Below are positions 62,559-64,000 of a stretch of 64,000 nt of DNA, piece after piece. The translations under genes and the position numbers were made by a program. Every line of letters begins with the position of its first letter. Within the stretch, counting starts at the first letter, position 1. The notes beneath the pieces were generated by a model. It did no database searches. It was not told where the DNA came from and was given only the letters and a program-made list of their open reading frames with translations. This DNA is from Leisingera daeponensis DSM 23529 (GTDB lineage: Bacteria > Pseudomonadota > Alphaproteobacteria > Rhodobacterales > Rhodobacteraceae): contig NZ_KI421500.1 of assembly GCF_000473145.1 (NCBI RefSeq), positions 3,187,725 to 3,251,724 on the forward strand, given 5' to 3'.

Positions 62559-63044
62559 TCAGTGGGTTGTGAAGCTGTTGGGCGTGCTGCGATAGGTTTC
62601 GTGGCAGCTGAGGCAGCTTTGCATCAGGCCGGGCAGGGTGCGGCGCAGACCGCTGAGCGAGCCGGTGTTGAGGTCCTTGGCCGCGGCTTCGGCGGTGCCG
62701 GCGCGGGCCTTGAAATCCTTCCACGCGTGCCAGATCAGCGGCCGGGCGTTGGACCGCGGGTCCAGGTGCGGCTTGCGGAAGTGCTTGCGGATGCTGCCGG
62801 TGGATTTGATCAGCTGCTTGCGGGCCGCGCGCGCCTGGCTGCGGTCAAAGGTGCTGCGCCCGGCAGCCATGCCGGTCAGCACGTCCATGGCGGCCTTTTG
62901 CGAGGTCATCAGCGCAATCCGCTTGGCCACATGCTTGCTGGTGCTGCTGCTGTCCCGGGCGGTCACCGGGGCGGTGCTGCCGATGGCCAGCGCGGTGATC
63001 ACCACGACCAGGGCCGCGGCTTTGTGCAGGCGGAAAGATGTCAC
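62559..63044 (-). CDS. Cytochrome c'/c556-type protein
   Basis: A 161-aa periplasmic cytochrome with a cleavable signal (LHKAAALVVVITALAIGSTAPVTA) and one heme site CLSCH near the C-terminus (QSCLSCHETYR), the position typical of cytochrome c'/c556 four-helix proteins. These bind NO or act in electron transfer. GTG 63044 is chosen: GGAGG lies 5 nt upstream and the signal peptide begins directly. Convergent with the TetR gene (30 bp). Confidence 0.85.
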   Translation of the reverse strand: MTSFRLHKAAALVVVITALAIGSTAPVTARDSSSTSKHVAKRIALMTSQKAAMDVLTGMAAGRSTFDRSQARAARKQLIKSTGSIRKHFRKPHLDPRSNARPLIWHAWKDFKARAGTAEAAAKDLNTGSLSGLRRTLPGLMQSCLSCHETYRSTPNSFTTH

Positions 63045-63413
63045 GATGCCTCCGCACGGGTTAACCGAATCGAGAAATGAGAACAAAATATGAGCATATC
63101 GCCTGTGCCTCCCGTTATCTGGCGGCCTTCCGGCCCTGCTGCCCCTGCCTGCCCTGACCGTTCCCCTGCGCCTGATGCCAAGCCCCGCCGCCGCATTCTT
63201 TCGCTTTGGTGTCCGCGTCTTGGGGCGGAGCGTGTTCTGCGGGCAGAGCGCGGCGGCACCGGCGGGCCGCTGGCCGTTGCCGGGGAAGTCTGCAACAGGC
63301 AGGTTATTTCCGCGTTAAGCGCCGCCGCATTGGCAGAGGGGCTGCGCAACAGTTCGCTGCGCGGCGAAGGGATTTGCTTGGGCCGGCCTGAAAGAAACGC
63401 ATAGGGTAGAGCC
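63045..63413. other. 369-bp divergent gap
   Basis: Carries the start regions of the cytochrome gene and of the ArsR-type regulator gene. A GGTTAACC palindrome lies at 63059-63066 and an AT-rich stretch (AACAAAATATGAGCATATC) at 63082-63100, the latter the best promoter candidate. A 104-codon open frame on the plus strand (63090-63404) has no ribosome-binding site and odd composition; I do not consider it a gene. Confidence 0.5.
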
Positions 63414-64000
63414 ATGATCACACCGCGTTTCGACATTCTGGGCCAGGCCCTCAGCGACGCCAGCCGCACGCAGATGCTGTGCGAGCTGATGGAGGGGCGC
63501 GCCTATACCAACAAGGAGCTGGCGGCGGCTGCGGGCGTGACGCCGCAGACCGCCTCGGCGCATCTGCGGCTGCTGCAGGACGCCGGGCTGGTGGTGGCAC
63601 AAAAGCGCGGCCGCTGCGTTTATCACCGGCTGGCAGGCGCGGAGGTGGCGCATGCGCTGGAGCAGCTGGCGGCGATTGCGCCTGCGGACAGCCTGCACCG
63701 CGCCCAGCAGCGCAAGGCGGGCGGGCTGGCGCAGCTGCGCAGCTGTTACGACCATCTGGCCGGGCCGCTGGCGGTGGCGATGACCCGGGCCTTGCTGGAC
63801 CGGGGACTGCTGGTGGAGGCGCACGGCGCCTTTCGCGCCGAACCCGCCGCGGAGTGGCTGAAACTGGGGGTGGTGCTGCCGGAGCGGCCGGGCCGCCAGC
63901 CCTTTGCCCGGCCTTGCCTGGACTGGACCGAGCGCAAGCTGCATGTGGCCGGGCCACTGGGGCGGCAGATCCTGGATCACGCGCTGGACAGCGGCTGGGT
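63414..64000 (+). CDS. ArsR/SmtB-type winged-helix regulator, C-terminus beyond window
   Basis: The first 195 codons of a plus-strand gene run off the right edge. The winged-helix part is residues 1-80 (ALSDASRTQMLCELMEGRAYTNKELAAAAGVTPQTASAHLRLLQDAGLVVAQKRGRCVYHRL). A long C-terminal extension follows (already about 115 residues), including LKLGVVLPERPGRQPFARPCLDWTERKLHVAG, a feature of the larger ArsR-type regulators with an added sensor domain (CDWTE-type). Effector unknown. ATG 63414 follows GTAGAG. Confidence 0.85.
   Translation, partial: MITPRFDILGQALSDASRTQMLCELMEGRAYTNKELAAAAGVTPQTASAHLRLLQDAGLVVAQKRGRCVYHRLAGAEVAHALEQLAAIAPADSLHRAQQRKAGGLAQLRSCYDHLAGPLAVAMTRALLDRGLLVEAHGAFRAEPAAEWLKLGVVLPERPGRQPFARPCLDWTERKLHVAGPLGRQILDHALDSGW

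Noticed and set aside
63090..63404. 104-codon plus-strand frame before the ArsR-type gene
   Set aside because: No ribosome-binding site, low-complexity N-terminus and no recognisable motif.
1..64000. tRNA, rRNA, CRISPR, insertion sequences, prophage or integrase genes
   Set aside because: I looked across gaps and gene products and saw none; repeats here are short hairpins without transposase or spacer arrays.

Overview
This 64 kb window is chromosomal DNA from a GC-rich alphaproteobacterium. Gene content, tight operons with ATGA/GTGA stop-start overlaps, a membrane-bound ferritin behind an iron-control palindrome, and intergenic hairpins of a kind I associate with Rhodobacteraceae point to the Roseobacter group, perhaps near Leisingera/Phaeobacter. 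That genus-level guess is inference. I see about 60 protein genes and no rRNA, tRNA, CRISPR array, prophage, transposase or plasmid gene. It is mostly housekeeping chromosome with small accessory islets.

Layout. 1-6.5 kb, minus strand: a P1-type peptidase (cut by the edge), an SDR oxidoreductase, the ribosome-rescue hydrolase arfB with an unusual structured leader, a queuosine-precursor transporter (yhhQ), a phytase/esterase-like exported protein, the murein endopeptidase mepA, an MFS permease and a thioesterase. 6.6-10 kb, plus strand: yggT, recQ, yaaA. 10.4-12.7 kb, minus strand: a soluble hybrid histidine kinase. 12.8-21.3 kb, plus strand: a giant alpha-2-macroglobulin, PBP1C and an exported hydratase-like protein. 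21.4-28.2 kb, minus strand: a MoxR/DUF58/DUF4159/amidotransferase-like operon. 28.3-36.7 kb: DUF1285, hydroxypyruvate isomerase, small membrane proteins, polA, a second SDR, a flavodoxin, a zf-CHCC protein, an ABC ATPase and DUF1203.

37-43.4 kb, plus strand: gpmI-envC-ctpA, then ada with a PEP-mutase-family gene. 43.5-45.6 kb, minus strand: three poorly known genes. 45.7-49 kb, plus strand: a CPBP protease, accD, folC. 49-51 kb, minus strand: two unknown 2-TM proteins and zapE. 51-64 kb: an MFS permease, a DMT-HAD-cyclodeaminase-hydrolase operon, fghA-sthA-yaiI (formaldehyde detoxification and NAD(P)H balance), a cupin, an AEC carrier, mbfA under an Irr-type box, a TetR regulator, a c'-type cytochrome and an ArsR-type regulator cut by the right edge.

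Cell-envelope functions recur (mepA, A2M, PBP1C, EnvC-like protein, CtpA). The least conventional features are: (1) the arfB leader, which has a 12-nt Shine-Dalgarno match to the 16S 3' end, a 25-codon ORF, a downstream strand that can mask that Shine-Dalgarno, and a strong hairpin just before arfB; (2) a dispersed family of GC-rich double-hairpin elements, one copy lying in frame inside pbpC and a related hairpin inside a lipoprotein gene; (3) three copies of a GGAGTATTT...GGAAAGATGAA motif; and (4) a pair of unrecognised 2-TM proteins downstream of zapE.
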